Shown: positions 1 to 7,919 of the stretch, in pieces | Numbering within the stretch: position 1 is the first letter of the stretch | How the letters are laid out: every line of letters starts with the position of its first letter | Assembly (NCBI GenBank): GCA_902773435.1 | Contig: CACYEN010000145.1 | Span: forward strand, 1 to 45,777 | Source of the DNA: an uncultured Lachnospiraceae bacterium | GTDB lineage: Bacteria; Bacillota; Clostridia; Lachnospirales; Lachnospiraceae | Length of the DNA: 45,777 nt | Reading direction: 5' to 3' | Position numbers and translations under genes: made by a program | Notes under the pieces: generated by a model | What the model was told of the DNA's origin: nothing | What the model saw: the letters and a program-made list of their open reading frames with translations, nothing else | Databases searched by the model: none

Positions 1-75
1 CCCGTTCTGGCCGTTCCCGTTCCCGTTCTGGTCGTTCCCGTTCTGTTTATTCTGCTTGTTCTTCTTGTTTTTCTT
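1..75. repeat. Low-complexity coding repeat (Asn/Gly/Gln and Lys/Asn codons)
   Basis: The first 60 bases are built from imperfect repeats of a cccgttctgg-type unit, passing into a ttcttctt-type tract. On the minus strand these encode QNGN-type and then KKNKK-type repeats in the secreted protein. The simple codon repeats make this a likely site of length variation. Confidence 0.6.
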
Positions 76-264
76 CTTCTTTTTCTTCTTCAGCTGCACG
101 ACTCCGGAGCTTCCGGAGCCCCCTCGCCAGGAAGTCTCAAAGGCCGGAATGCCCGATGCCGAAGCTTCCGCCGCAGCCGCTGACACGAACGAACCTGTCA
201 TCATCACGGCACAGGCGAGCAGCACTGTCAGAATAACCGTTCTGGCCTTTCTCAGACCCTTCAT
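1..264 (-). CDS. Secreted Lys/Asn/Gly-rich low-complexity protein, 3' part beyond window
   Basis: This open frame starts at an ATG at 264, about 7 nt after a strong gaggaggtgg ribosome binding site, and runs off the left edge after 88 codons with no stop. Residues 1-32 form a typical Sec signal peptide: a KGLRKAR positive start, a hydrophobic TVILTVLLACAVMMTG core and an AAAA cleavage-like region. A short linker (about 33-57) follows, then a poly-lysine stretch (about 59-70) that grades into Gln/Asn/Gly repeats (QNKQNGNDQNG and similar). Such a tail suggests an exported, possibly wall-associated or polyanion-binding protein, but no catalytic domain is visible. It lies downstream of murF on the same strand, 95 bases away. 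Function unknown. The reading frame is well supported by the RBS and signal peptide; the rest of the protein is unseen. Confidence 0.7.
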   Translation of the reverse strand, partial: MKGLRKARTVILTVLLACAVMMTGSFVSAAAAEASASGIPAFETSWRGGSGSSGVVQLKKKKKKKNKKNKQNKQNGNDQNGNGNGQNG

Positions 265-359
265 GGGCGTCCACCTCCTCATATCAAATCCATATCATAT
301 CCATAAAGGCCGGTCAGCCTCATCTCCGCGCGGGGCTTCCGGCAGATGGCGCGCCTCCG

Positions 360-1724
360 TCAGGAGAGCGCCTCCACTATACTCTCAAACTTCATGAAAT
401 GGGAGGCCTTGACGAGGACAGTTCCCTCTGTCCCCACGCGCTCCTTTACGGTCGGAATCATCTCCTCCGCTGATCCGAATGAGACGATCTCCGCGTCCGG
501 GCGTACCTCGCGGATCCCGCGGATGATCTCCTTCGAGAGCTCCCCCGCAATCAGGAAGAGGTCGATCGGGAGCGTCCCCGCGTATCTTCCGACTTCGGCG
601 TGGAGTTCCTTTTCCTCCCCGCCAAGTTCGCCCATATCACCGAGAACCGCGATCTTTCTTCCGGGGGTCTCCCCGAGCACCCGGAGAGATGCCTTCATCG
701 ACATCGGATTCGCGTTGTAGCAGTCGTCAATGATTGTGAGCGTCCCGTTTGTGATCGTCCGGAACCGTCCCGACAGTGTCTCGACACTCTCGATGCCCTT
801 CCGGATCTCCTCCGGGGAAAGGCTGCAGAGACTGCCGACGGCGGCACCGGCGAGCGCGTTGAGAACCATATGTTCGCCCGGAAGCGGCACCGTGACCTCG
901 AAAGAATCATCGTCGATATGGATGACACAGCGGCTTCCGCCAAGTCCGAGGGATCTGATTTCATCCGCGTAGACCCGGAATTTCGGGCTCAGCCCGTAGA
1001 AAACCGGCCTCCTCCCGTGGACCTCCTCGACCTCGGCGAGCTTGTCGTCCTCACCGCAAAGAATCACCGTCCCGTCCTGCTTCACGTAGTCGAAGCACTC
1101 GGTCTTCGCCTTGAAGACGCCGTCCCGGTCCCCGAGGAATTCCAGGTGGCAGGTTCCGATATTTGTGATGACCATGAGGTCGGGTTCGGCCGTCTCCGCG
1201 AGATCGGTCATCTCGCCGAAGTGGCTGATCCCCATCTCGAGCACGGCGATCTCATCTTCGGGCGTGATGCGGAAAATGGTGAGCGGAAGCCCCAGGTTAT
1301 TGTTAAAGTTCCCGGCCGTCTTCAGCACCCGGTACTTCTGTGCCAGAACCTGCGCGATCATTTCCTTCGTGCTCGTCTTTCCGACCGACCCGGTGATTCC
1401 GACGACCGGGATTCCGAGCGCCCTTCTGTAGAACCCGGCGATCTTCTGGATCGCCGCGGCGGTGGAGTCCACAAGGATGTAGGGACAGGCCGGCAGGCCC
1501 TCCGCGTGCTCGGTGAGCGTGACGAGGGCACCCGCCTCCATCACCTGCGGAATAAAGCGGTGGCCGTCCGCGCGGGCTCCCTTCATCGGGACGAACAGGC
1601 AGCCCGGCGCGGCCTCCCGGCTGTCCGTGGTGACAGAGGTCACCTCCCTGTCGAGCAGCTCCGCCGGACCGTGGTAGCGGCCTCCGCAGGCGCCCGCGAT
1701 ATTTTTCACTGTGAGATCTTTCAT
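360..1724 (-). CDS. murF: UDP-N-acetylmuramoyl-tripeptide--D-alanyl-D-alanine ligase (MurF)
   Basis: MurF joins D-Ala-D-Ala to the UDP-MurNAc-tripeptide with ATP, the last cytoplasmic step of peptidoglycan precursor synthesis. The 454-residue protein has the Mur ligase layout: an N-terminal UDP-substrate domain with a DSREAAPGCLFVPMKG segment, a central ATPase with the P-loop GITGSVGKTSTKEM and a FNNNLGLPLT motif, then a C-terminal domain after DDCYNANPMSMKASL, which is MurF-typical. I chose the ATG at 1724, which follows an aagaagg-type RBS. A GTG at 1763 overlapping the ddl stop would add 13 residues that do not resemble the family. It lies 35 bases after ddl on the same strand, so D-Ala-D-Ala synthesis and ligation are probably co-transcribed. 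Confidence 0.95.
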   Translation of the reverse strand: MKDLTVKNIAGACGGRYHGPAELLDREVTSVTTDSREAAPGCLFVPMKGARADGHRFIPQVMEAGALVTLTEHAEGLPACPYILVDSTAAAIQKIAGFYRRALGIPVVGITGSVGKTSTKEMIAQVLAQKYRVLKTAGNFNNNLGLPLTIFRITPEDEIAVLEMGISHFGEMTDLAETAEPDLMVITNIGTCHLEFLGDRDGVFKAKTECFDYVKQDGTVILCGEDDKLAEVEEVHGRRPVFYGLSPKFRVYADEIRSLGLGGSRCVIHIDDDSFEVTVPLPGEHMVLNALAGAAVGSLCSLSPEEIRKGIESVETLSGRFRTITNGTLTIIDDCYNANPMSMKASLRVLGETPGRKIAVLGDMGELGGEEKELHAEVGRYAGTLPIDLFLIAGELSKEIIRGIREVRPDAEIVSFGSAEEMIPTVKERVGTEGTVLVKASHFMKFESIVEALS

Positions 1725-1759
1725 GGATTTATGCCTTCTTTCATTCCGGCCTGTTAAGA

Positions 1760-2800
1760 TCACTTATATTTCTTCATGGACACCTGGACAAGCTTCTCGC
1801 ACAGGGTCGCGTAGTCGACTCCGAGAGAAGCGGCCTCCTGAGGCATGAGGGACGTCGGGGTCATGCCCGGGAGCGTATTCGCCTCGAGGCAGTAGATGTC
1901 GCCGTCCTTCGTCATGATGAAGTCCAGCCTCCCGTAACCCTCGATCCTCAGCGCCCTGTAGCCCATCTCCGCGTACTTCTTCATGCGGCGTGTCTCCTCG
2001 CCGGAGAGTTCCGCCGGACAGGTCTCGATGGTCGCGCCCGCCGTGTATTTGTTCCTGTAATCGTAAAACCCTTCGATCGGGGCGATCTCGATGATCGGGA
2101 GCGCCTCTCCCTCTATAACGCCGACCGAGAACTCCCGCCCCGCGATGTAGTGCTCGACGATAACCGTATCCTCGAGTTTAAACGCGGACTCAAGCGCGCG
2201 CTCATACTCCTCCTCGGACCTCACCATGTAGACGCCGACGGAGGAACCTCCGCAGCACACCTTGACGACAAGCGGGAACTCCATCCCCAGGTCCCTGGGT
2301 TCAGCGAAGCCCTCCCCGCCATTATTCAGGATGACACCCTCCGGGGTCGGGACCCCCGCCGCGCTCAGGATCACCTTCGTGATCCCCTTGTCCATGGAGA
2401 GCGCCGATCCGAGATAGCCGGACCCCGTGTAGCGGATCCTCCTCAGGTCGAACGCGGCCTGAACGCGGCCGTTCTCGCCGTCCTCCCCGTGAAGCGCGAG
2501 GAAGACAATATCCGCCATCTTGCAGAGTGTGACGACATTTGCCCCGAAAAATGTCCGGTTCCTGTTCGCCAGCGCCCCGGGAATCAGCGGGCTCATGCTG
2601 CGGATCTTCTCCGCTGCCGCGTCCACGTCATAGTCATCCGGAAACGCGTCCATAAGATTGGGATTCTCCTCTCCGAAAAACACGTCGAGAAGGATAGCGT
2701 TATGCCCCTTCGAGCGAAGCGCCCCGCAGACAAGCGTCCCGGATACGATCGAGATCTCCCTCTCAGTCGACACACCCCCGCACAATACCACTATCTTCAT
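1760..2800 (-). CDS. ddl: D-alanine--D-alanine ligase
   Basis: This ATP-grasp ligase makes the D-Ala-D-Ala dipeptide used by MurF. The 346-residue protein starts MKIVVLCGGVSTEREIS, the usual Ddl N-terminus with its Gly-rich loop and a Glu (E15). It then has ALHGEDGENGRVQA, the ATP-grasp core around FPLVVKVCCGGSSVGV, and the metal-binding C-terminus EANTLPGMTPTSLMPQ. All are family hallmarks, and the length is normal. The ATG at 2800 follows a ggtgag RBS. It is the first gene of a ddl-murF pair; upstream lies a strong terminator for the sigma-like gene, so transcription should restart here. No confident promoter is visible; a weak TTATGG/TATCAT pair with 16-base spacing lies within about 35 bases of the start. 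Confidence 0.95.
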   Translation of the reverse strand: MKIVVLCGGVSTEREISIVSGTLVCGALRSKGHNAILLDVFFGEENPNLMDAFPDDYDVDAAAEKIRSMSPLIPGALANRNRTFFGANVVTLCKMADIVFLALHGEDGENGRVQAAFDLRRIRYTGSGYLGSALSMDKGITKVILSAAGVPTPEGVILNNGGEGFAEPRDLGMEFPLVVKVCCGGSSVGVYMVRSEEEYERALESAFKLEDTVIVEHYIAGREFSVGVIEGEALPIIEIAPIEGFYDYRNKYTAGATIETCPAELSGEETRRMKKYAEMGYRALRIEGYGRLDFIMTKDGDIYCLEANTLPGMTPTSLMPQEAASLGVDYATLCEKLVQVSMKKYK

Positions 2801-2860
2801 ATCTCACCAGCCTTGTTCGAATTTATGATATTTCCATGTGATAATACCATAACTTCAAGA

Positions 2861-2909
2861 ATAATAAAAGGGATTGAATACGCGTGCCGGGGGCACCGTG
2901 TCCAATCCC
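2861..2909 (-). terminator. Intrinsic terminator after the sigma-like gene
   Basis: On the minus strand a long hairpin pairs GGGATTG (2903-2909) with CAATCCC (2870-2876). It has further inner pairing around ACACG and TGCC/GGCA, and is followed directly by TTTTATTATT. It lies about 80 bases past the stop of the sigma-like gene and separates the mscL operon from ddl-murF. Confidence 0.8.
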
Positions 2910-2990
2910 TTCGTGTCATTTCCTTCATTTCGCGGTGACCGCGCGGGCGGTCATGATGATAGTTGACCCTGATGTGATCCGGGTCCGCCT

Positions 2991-3485
2991 TCAATCCCCC
3001 GGCTCACCGCTTCCGGCTTCCCCGGACTTCCTCTCCGGGGCCGGAAAAAACGCGTCGTCCGGCTCGTTCTCCCCGGTCAGCTTCAGGATCTCGAGAACCT
3101 TCTCCTGAGATATCTCCATGTCGTTCGCGATCTCGTCGATATTCGGCTTCGTTCCGAGCTCCTCAGTCAGTCTGCTGATGCTCTTTTCCAGAAGCTCGAC
3201 CTGCGCGACGAGGCGCAGATCCGACTCCCTCGCACCGGAATTCTCCCTCAGGGCACGCTCTACCGCGTCCCTGATACTGTCTCTCACCGTCCGGTCGACG
3301 GATACGGGGATCTCGGTTTCTTCCCCTTCCCCGGGAAAGAGCAGGCGCGCCGCCTCGAGAATCCCCAGACAGCCCTCCTGGATGAGGTCCTCTTCGGGGA
3401 CGGACCCGTCCGAGAGTTCATTCACGATCTCTTCGACATCCTGCATAAACTCCTCGACCAGCCCGTCAATCCTCGGATCACTCAT
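2991..3485 (-). CDS. Sigma-70 region 2/3-like protein lacking region 4
   Basis: This 164-residue acidic protein shows pieces of an RNA polymerase sigma-70 factor. EEDLIQEGCLGILEAA (about 32-47) matches the core-binding part of region 2. A later stretch, LEKSISRLTEELGTKPNIDEIANDMEIS, matches region 3. There is no recognisable region 2.3/2.4 promoter-melting sequence and no region 4 helix-turn-helix; the tail is low-complexity and ends SGEAGSGEPGD. The start ATG at 3485 is four bases past the mscL stop, with aagga as RBS inside the mscL end, so the two are co-transcribed. It may be a degenerate sigma factor, a core-polymerase-binding modulator, or a remnant. Function is not established. Confidence 0.7.
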   Translation of the reverse strand: MSDPRIDGLVEEFMQDVEEIVNELSDGSVPEEDLIQEGCLGILEAARLLFPGEGEETEIPVSVDRTVRDSIRDAVERALRENSGARESDLRLVAQVELLEKSISRLTEELGTKPNIDEIANDMEISQEKVLEILKLTGENEPDDAFFPAPERKSGEAGSGEPGD

Positions 3486-3489
3486 GAAT

Positions 3490-3885
3490 TCAGTCCTTCA
3501 GCTCTGACGTGCAGTGCGGGCAGCGTGTCGCGGCGATAGGGATCTCGGACTGGCAGAACGGGCAGATCTTCGTGGTTGCCGCAGCCTCCTCCTGGGGACT
3601 GATCTTGTTGCGCATGGCATTAAACGCCTTGATGACAGCGAAGATGCAGAGGGCGATGATCAGGAAGTTGACGACGTTGTTGATGAAGTTGCCGATGTTG
3701 ACCGGTCCGAGCTTGATGGCGCTGAAATCCGGCGATCCGCCGATCGCGCCGATCAGGGGCGTGATCACGTCCTCGACGAGAGAAGTGACGATCGATCCGA
3801 AAGCGCCGCCGATGATCACGCCGACGGCCATGTCCATGGCATTACCTCTTGAAATAAATTCCTTAAATTCACTGACTAAGCTCAT
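3490..3885 (-). CDS. mscL: Large-conductance mechanosensitive channel with C-terminal zinc-ribbon
   Basis: MscL is the emergency osmolyte-release channel of the cytoplasmic membrane. The 131-residue protein begins with the amphipathic N-terminal helix and the pore-lining first segment (EFISRGNAMDMAVGVIIGGAF). A periplasmic loop and the second membrane helix (NFLIIALCIFAVIKAFN) follow. The usual cytoplasmic helix is followed by a tail with two CxxC pairs, CPFC and CPHC, ten residues apart, a zinc-ribbon-like knuckle absent from E. coli MscL. The ATG at 3885 follows a ggaggtaaggggg RBS. It leads a two-gene unit with the sigma-like protein. No clear promoter was found in the 166 bases upstream. 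Confidence 0.93.
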   Translation of the reverse strand: MSLVSEFKEFISRGNAMDMAVGVIIGGAFGSIVTSLVEDVITPLIGAIGGSPDFSAIKLGPVNIGNFINNVVNFLIIALCIFAVIKAFNAMRNKISPQEEAAATTKICPFCQSEIPIAATRCPHCTSELKD

Positions 3886-4051
3886 ACGATTACCCCCTTA
3901 CCTCCAAAAACACTGAACATTGTGATGGTTTGATGCTACAAAAGTAATCATAGCACAACCGGGAAGTAAATTGTTGAATTTATTTGCAATTCAGAGCGCT
4001 TTTTACTGTTTTTTCCGTCCGCTCCCGAAGCTGTTTTCAGGTGGTCCCGCG

Positions 4052-4699
4052 TCAGTTCACGCCCGACGCGTGAATCAGTCCGCTCACATGCTTGTAGAGC
4101 AGCATGGTGATCACCGACACGACGACGCCCTTGAAGAGGTTGAACGGCGCGACGGCGAAGGCGACGAAGGTGAACAGGCTGTTGATCGACTTGTTGACGG
4201 CAGTGCCCATTTCGATGAGGGCGTCGATCGGCATATTGAACGCGGCGCCGTACGCCGGAAGCAGGATGAACGCGTTGACGAAGCAGCCGATGACCGTCAT
4301 GAGAAGGGTTCCGGCGATCATGCCGACGATGGCATTTTTCCTCGTCTTGTGCCTGACGTAAATGATACCGGCGGGCAGGATGAACGAGCAGCCGATGATG
4401 AAATTCGCGATCTCGCCGACCCCCGCCGTATGCGTCCCCTTGATAACGAGGTGGATCAGGATCTTGATCAGTTCGATCAGCACCCCGGCGACGGGACCGA
4501 GCGCAAAATTCCCGATCAGGACCGGGACCTCACTGAAGTCAAGCTCGTAAAACGGCGGCGCGAACGGGAGCGGGAACTCCAGAAACATGAGGACAGAGGC
4601 GATGGCGCCGAAAATGCCGACGAACGCGACGTACTTGGCGGAGAACCTGCCGCCGGCCGCCCTGCTTCCGTTTCTGCCCGCTGACTGCTGTTTTGACAT
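4052..4699 (-). CDS. ribU: ECF transporter riboflavin-binding S component (RibU)
   Basis: RibU is the membrane S subunit that captures riboflavin for the energy-coupling factor transporter; the EcfA/A'/T module is not in this window. The 215-residue protein has about six membrane segments and the RibU-like N-terminal pattern KYVAFVGIFGAIASVLMF followed by PLPFAPPFYELDFSEVP. I start it at the ATG at 4699, seven bases after a perfect AGGAGG; longer frames upstream run into the leader. Identity is supported by family pattern and by the FMN riboswitch directly upstream, which explains its regulation by flavin. Codon use matches its neighbours. Confidence 0.92.
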   Translation of the reverse strand: MSKQQSAGRNGSRAAGGRFSAKYVAFVGIFGAIASVLMFLEFPLPFAPPFYELDFSEVPVLIGNFALGPVAGVLIELIKILIHLVIKGTHTAGVGEIANFIIGCSFILPAGIIYVRHKTRKNAIVGMIAGTLLMTVIGCFVNAFILLPAYGAAFNMPIDALIEMGTAVNKSINSLFTFVAFAVAPFNLFKGVVVSVITMLLYKHVSGLIHASGVN

Positions 4700-4755
4700 A
4701 TTGGAACCTCCTTCATTCCGATGGTGCTCCGGAGCCCCGAGAGGGATGTGATCCC

Positions 4756-4790
4756 ATAAAAAACGCCCCGGGTCGACTCGACCCGGGGCA
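4756..4790 (-). terminator. FMN-riboswitch expression-platform terminator
   Basis: Positions 4765-4789 are a perfect inverted repeat with 12-base arms (GCCCCGGGTCGA and its complement). On the minus strand it is followed by G and six T (4758-4763). It sits between the FMN aptamer and ribU. Its first arm overlaps a 10-base stretch complementary to the 5' strand of the aptamer, so it can be exchanged for an antiterminator. Confidence 0.9.
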
Positions 4791-4814
4791 GGGAACAATC
4801 ACACTCTCAGATAA

Positions 4815-4926
4815 TTCTTCTCTCATCCAGACTATACTGTCGGTACCGGAATCTCACCGGTTCATTCACCCTGCGGGTGGTCGCGGACTTTACCGCCGGT
4901 AGGGAATCTCACCCTGCCCCGAAGAA
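4815..4926 (-). promoter_or_regulatory. FMN riboswitch (RFN element)
   Basis: Read on the minus strand, the region carries the near-invariant RFN blocks: TTCTTCGGGGCAGGG at the 5' end (4912-4926), then TTCCCTACCGGCGGTAAAG, GTCCGCGA, ACCGACAGTATAGTCTGG and ATGAGAGAAGAA at the 3' end. The outer P1 helix pairs TTCTTC with GAGAAGAA. FMN binding should hold the 5' strand in the aptamer, allow the downstream terminator and switch ribU off. The 423 bases between ribU and the plus-strand hydrolase hold this element, its terminator, one promoter for each direction, and nothing else that I see. Confidence 0.95.
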
Positions 4927-4996
4927 TATGGCGATGCGGAACCGCATATGCTCACATGACAGCAATGGCAATTCCCAGCATCTGTGTTCAAGGGTA

Positions 4997-5024
4997 ATTA
5001 TACAGGCTTCATCGTCAAATGCAA
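4997..5024 (-). promoter_or_regulatory. Promoter of the riboswitch-ribU transcript
   Basis: A TTGCAT -35 box (5019-5024) and a perfect TATAAT -10 box (4997-5002) with a 16-base spacer lie about 70 bases ahead of the aptamer on the minus strand. Placement and boxes fit a vegetative sigma promoter. Confidence 0.6.
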
Positions 5025-5051
5025 GCACTTTCTCTCTCCGGCTGTTCCCTA

Positions 5052-5080
5052 TTGGACACGGAGCGGGGATATGAGATAAT
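5052..5080 (+). promoter_or_regulatory. Promoter of the alpha/beta hydrolase gene
   Basis: TTGGAC (5052-5057), a 17-base spacer and GATAAT (5075-5080) lie 42 bases ahead of the start codon and point away from the riboswitch promoter. Confidence 0.55.
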
Positions 5081-5122
5081 AGGACAGCAGGGGAAAATAA
5101 GCTTCACTTTCGGAGGAGAACC

Positions 5123-6034
5123 ATGGTGGAAAAATTTAATGTGACGATCTCCCGAGGCGACAGTCTCGCGGGATATTTCTGGAAGGCTGAAAACGCGGCC
5201 TTCAATCTCATCGTGTCCACCGGAATGGACGAATATGCCGGCAGGTACGCGAGGTTCGCGTCATACCTGAACGAACACGGCGTCAATGTGTGGGTGCTCG
5301 ACGCCTACGGGCAGGGTCTCAACGCCGCCTCGGCGGAGGAGCAGGAGCGCTGGCCGAAGGACGCGTTCCGGAAGCAGGTCGACGCCATTTACACGCTGAT
5401 CAGCGACGCGAAGGAGAACGGTCTGCCCACCGCGGCGATGGGCCACTCGATGGGATCCTTCCTGATCCAGTCGCTCATCCAGCGGTATCCCGGCTGCGCG
5501 GACGGCGTCATCATCTGCGGCTCCAACGGCGGACAGGCATTTCTCATGACCGCGGGCTACGGGATCGCGAAGCTGACCGTGAACGAAAAGAACTGGGACA
5601 GCCCGAATCCAACGCTCCAGAATCTCGGGCTCGGCGGATATACAAAGGCGATCAAAGACAGAAAGACCGACTTCGACTGGCTCTCCTTCAATGAGGAAAA
5701 TGTCCGCGCCTACATCGCCGATCCCTTCTGCGGCCACGAGAACACCGGCGGTTTCTGGCTCGAGTTCCTGAGGGGCATGTCCGTCCTCTGGAAGAAAAAA
5801 TCCCTCGCGAACGTCTCCCCGGACGAGCGGATCCTGATCATCTCCGGGACGGAGGACCCCGTCGGGCGGAACGGCGAGGGGCCGAAATGGCTCGAAGCGA
5901 CCTACCGGCAGCTGGGCGTGAAGGACGTGAAACTGATTCTCTACCCGGACATGAGGCATGAGATCCTGAACGAGGACGACCGGGAGAAGGTCTTTCAGGA
6001 TATCCTGGCCTTTATATCGTCCTCTTTATCGTGA
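5123..6034 (+). CDS. Alpha/beta hydrolase, monoacylglycerol lipase / lysophospholipase type
   Basis: This is a 303-residue soluble serine hydrolase of the Hydrolase_4 (serine aminopeptidase S33) group. The nucleophile elbow GHSMGS places the catalytic Ser at 109. The acid is probably Asp245 in GTEDPVG and the base His279 in DMRHEIL, so the triad is complete. The N-terminal part (SRGDSLAGYFWKAENA followed by VSTGMDEYAGRYARFASYL) matches bacterial lysophospholipase-like enzymes that cleave acyl esters. There is no signal peptide, so it acts inside the cell. The ATG at 5123 follows a ggaggag RBS. The gene stands alone with its own promoter and overlaps the end of the convergent P-type ATPase by 23 bases. 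Substrate unknown. Confidence 0.88.
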   Translation: MVEKFNVTISRGDSLAGYFWKAENAAFNLIVSTGMDEYAGRYARFASYLNEHGVNVWVLDAYGQGLNAASAEEQERWPKDAFRKQVDAIYTLISDAKENGLPTAAMGHSMGSFLIQSLIQRYPGCADGVIICGSNGGQAFLMTAGYGIAKLTVNEKNWDSPNPTLQNLGLGGYTKAIKDRKTDFDWLSFNEENVRAYIADPFCGHENTGGFWLEFLRGMSVLWKKKSLANVSPDERILIISGTEDPVGRNGEGPKWLEATYRQLGVKDVKLILYPDMRHEILNEDDREKVFQDILAFISSSLS

Positions 6035-7904
6035 GCAGTCTCATGGAATTGAGAATGCACAGCACCGCAACGCCCACATCCGCGAAGACGGCCGCCCACA
6101 TGTTGGCGATTCCGAATGCTCCGAGCACCAGGATCAGGATCTTGACCGCGAGCGCAAACACGATGTTCTGCTTCGCGATGGCGACCGTCCTCCGGGCGAT
6201 GCGGATCACCCTCGGAATCCTGCTCAGGTCATCGTCCATGATGACGACGTCCGCCGCCTCAATCGCCGCGTCCGAACCGAGCGAACCCATGGCGATCCCG
6301 AGGTCGGCCCTCATGAGGACCGGGGCGTCGTTGATCCCGTCGCCGATGAAGGCCACGCTGCCCTTCTCGTTCGCCCTGATCACACTCTCCGCCTTCTCGA
6401 CCTTGTCGCCGGGCAGAAGCTCCGCGCAGACCTCGTCGACCGAGAGTTCGCGGCCGACCGCTTCGCCGGCACTCTTCCGGTCGCCGGTGAACATCACGAA
6501 CTTTTTCACGCCGACAGCCCGGAGGCTCTCGATCACGTCCTTCGCGCCTTCCTTTATCTGGTCGCGGATTACGATCGCGCCGAGGTACCTGTCCTCCTTT
6601 GCCACATAGCACACCGTCGCGGCGGGCTCGTCCACCGTCTCGACGGCGATGCCGCTCTCTTCCATCAGCCTCCGGTTCCCGACGAGGACCGTCTCGCCGG
6701 CCACTTTCGCGCGGATTCCCATTCCGGAGATATTTTCCGTGCCCGTGAGCAGGTTCATATTGAGCGAGTCCGCCCCGCCCGGCAGCCTCTCCCGGATGGA
6801 GTTCGCGATCGGGTGCGTCGACATTCCCTCCGCTGCCGCCGCGCAGGCAAGCAGCTCCTCCTCGCTGACGCCGTCCGCGGAAAGGAGTCCCGTGACCTTA
6901 AACGTCCCCTCCGTCAGGGTCCCCGTCTTATCGGAGATCATGGTCTCGACGTCCGCGAGCAGCTCAAGATAGTTGGAGCCCTTGACCAGGACGCCGTTCT
7001 TCGAGGCCGCCCCGATCCCCCCGAAGAAGGCGAGCGGTACCGAGATCACGAGGGCGCACGGACAGGAGATAACGAGGAATGTGCAGGCCCTGTATAGCCA
7101 CGTCATGAAATCTCCCACGAGCAGCGAGGGAATCACCGCGAGCGCGATGGCGGAAAAGACCACGACCGGCGTGTAATACCTCGCGAACCTCGTGATGAAA
7201 TTCTCCGTCCTCGACTTCTTCTCGGACGCGGTCTCCACGAGCTCCAGGATGCGGGCGACCGTCGAGTCCTCGTACAGCTTCTCCGCGCGGACCCTCAGAA
7301 GCCCCTCCCCGTTCACGCAGCCTGATATCACCTCGTCGCCGGGCACCACCTGCCTTGGGACCGGTTCGCCGGTCAGCGCGGCGGTGTTCACGAGGCTCTC
7401 CCCGGAGATGACCTCAGCGTCGACAGGGATGCGCTCGCCCGGACGGATCACGAGGATGGCGCCCGGCTCAACCTCATCCGGGTCGACCGTCTCAACGGAA
7501 CCGTCCTCGCGCTCGACATTGGCGAACTCCGGCGCAATATCCATGAGGTCGGTGATCGACTGTCTGGACCTTCCGACCGCGTAGCTCTGGAACCACTCGC
7601 CGACCTGGTAAAAGAGCATGACTGCGGCGGCTTCTTCATTTTCACCGGTGATGAACGCTCCCGCGGAGGCCAGGGCCATCAGGAACGACTCATCGAACAT
7701 CTGCCCGTGGGCAATCCCGAGCACCGCCTTCCTGAGCACGGGGAAACCGCAGATCAGGTACGGGATGAGGAAGAGCCCCATCGAAATCCACCGGTTTTCC
7801 AATGCGCCCCCGAAGGCGCCGGTCTTCTCAAGCACCATGGCGACGGCAAATACCGCTGCCGCGATGACAAGTTTCCACAGGTCTTTCTTCTGTCTGGCGG
7901 ACAT
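6012..7904 (-). CDS. P1B-type heavy-metal ATPase (Zn/Cd/Pb exporter, CadA/ZntA type)
   Basis: The 630-residue membrane pump uses ATP to export divalent soft metals. It has the TGEP actuator motif (178-181), the CPC metal-binding triplet in a membrane helix (281-283), the phosphorylation site DKTGT with Asp325, an HP locus (GMSTHP) and the hinge GDGINDAP. CPC with no CopA-type signals, plus the neighbouring SmtB-like regulator, favours zinc/cadmium over copper. Unlike most CadA/ZntA proteins it has no N-terminal metal-binding domain; that domain is the separate gene just upstream. The ATG at 7904 follows ggagtgagacc and lies 15 bases after the HMA gene. Its 3' end overlaps the convergent hydrolase by 23 bases. 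Confidence 0.93.
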   Translation of the reverse strand: MSARQKKDLWKLVIAAAVFAVAMVLEKTGAFGGALENRWISMGLFLIPYLICGFPVLRKAVLGIAHGQMFDESFLMALASAGAFITGENEEAAAVMLFYQVGEWFQSYAVGRSRQSITDLMDIAPEFANVEREDGSVETVDPDEVEPGAILVIRPGERIPVDAEVISGESLVNTAALTGEPVPRQVVPGDEVISGCVNGEGLLRVRAEKLYEDSTVARILELVETASEKKSRTENFITRFARYYTPVVVFSAIALAVIPSLLVGDFMTWLYRACTFLVISCPCALVISVPLAFFGGIGAASKNGVLVKGSNYLELLADVETMISDKTGTLTEGTFKVTGLLSADGVSEEELLACAAAAEGMSTHPIANSIRERLPGGADSLNMNLLTGTENISGMGIRAKVAGETVLVGNRRLMEESGIAVETVDEPAATVCYVAKEDRYLGAIVIRDQIKEGAKDVIESLRAVGVKKFVMFTGDRKSAGEAVGRELSVDEVCAELLPGDKVEKAESVIRANEKGSVAFIGDGINDAPVLMRADLGIAMGSLGSDAAIEAADVVIMDDDLSRIPRVIRIARRTVAIAKQNIVFALAVKILILVLGAFGIANMWAAVFADVGVAVLCILNSMRLLTIKRTI

Positions 7905-7919
7905 GGTCTCACTCCTTCG

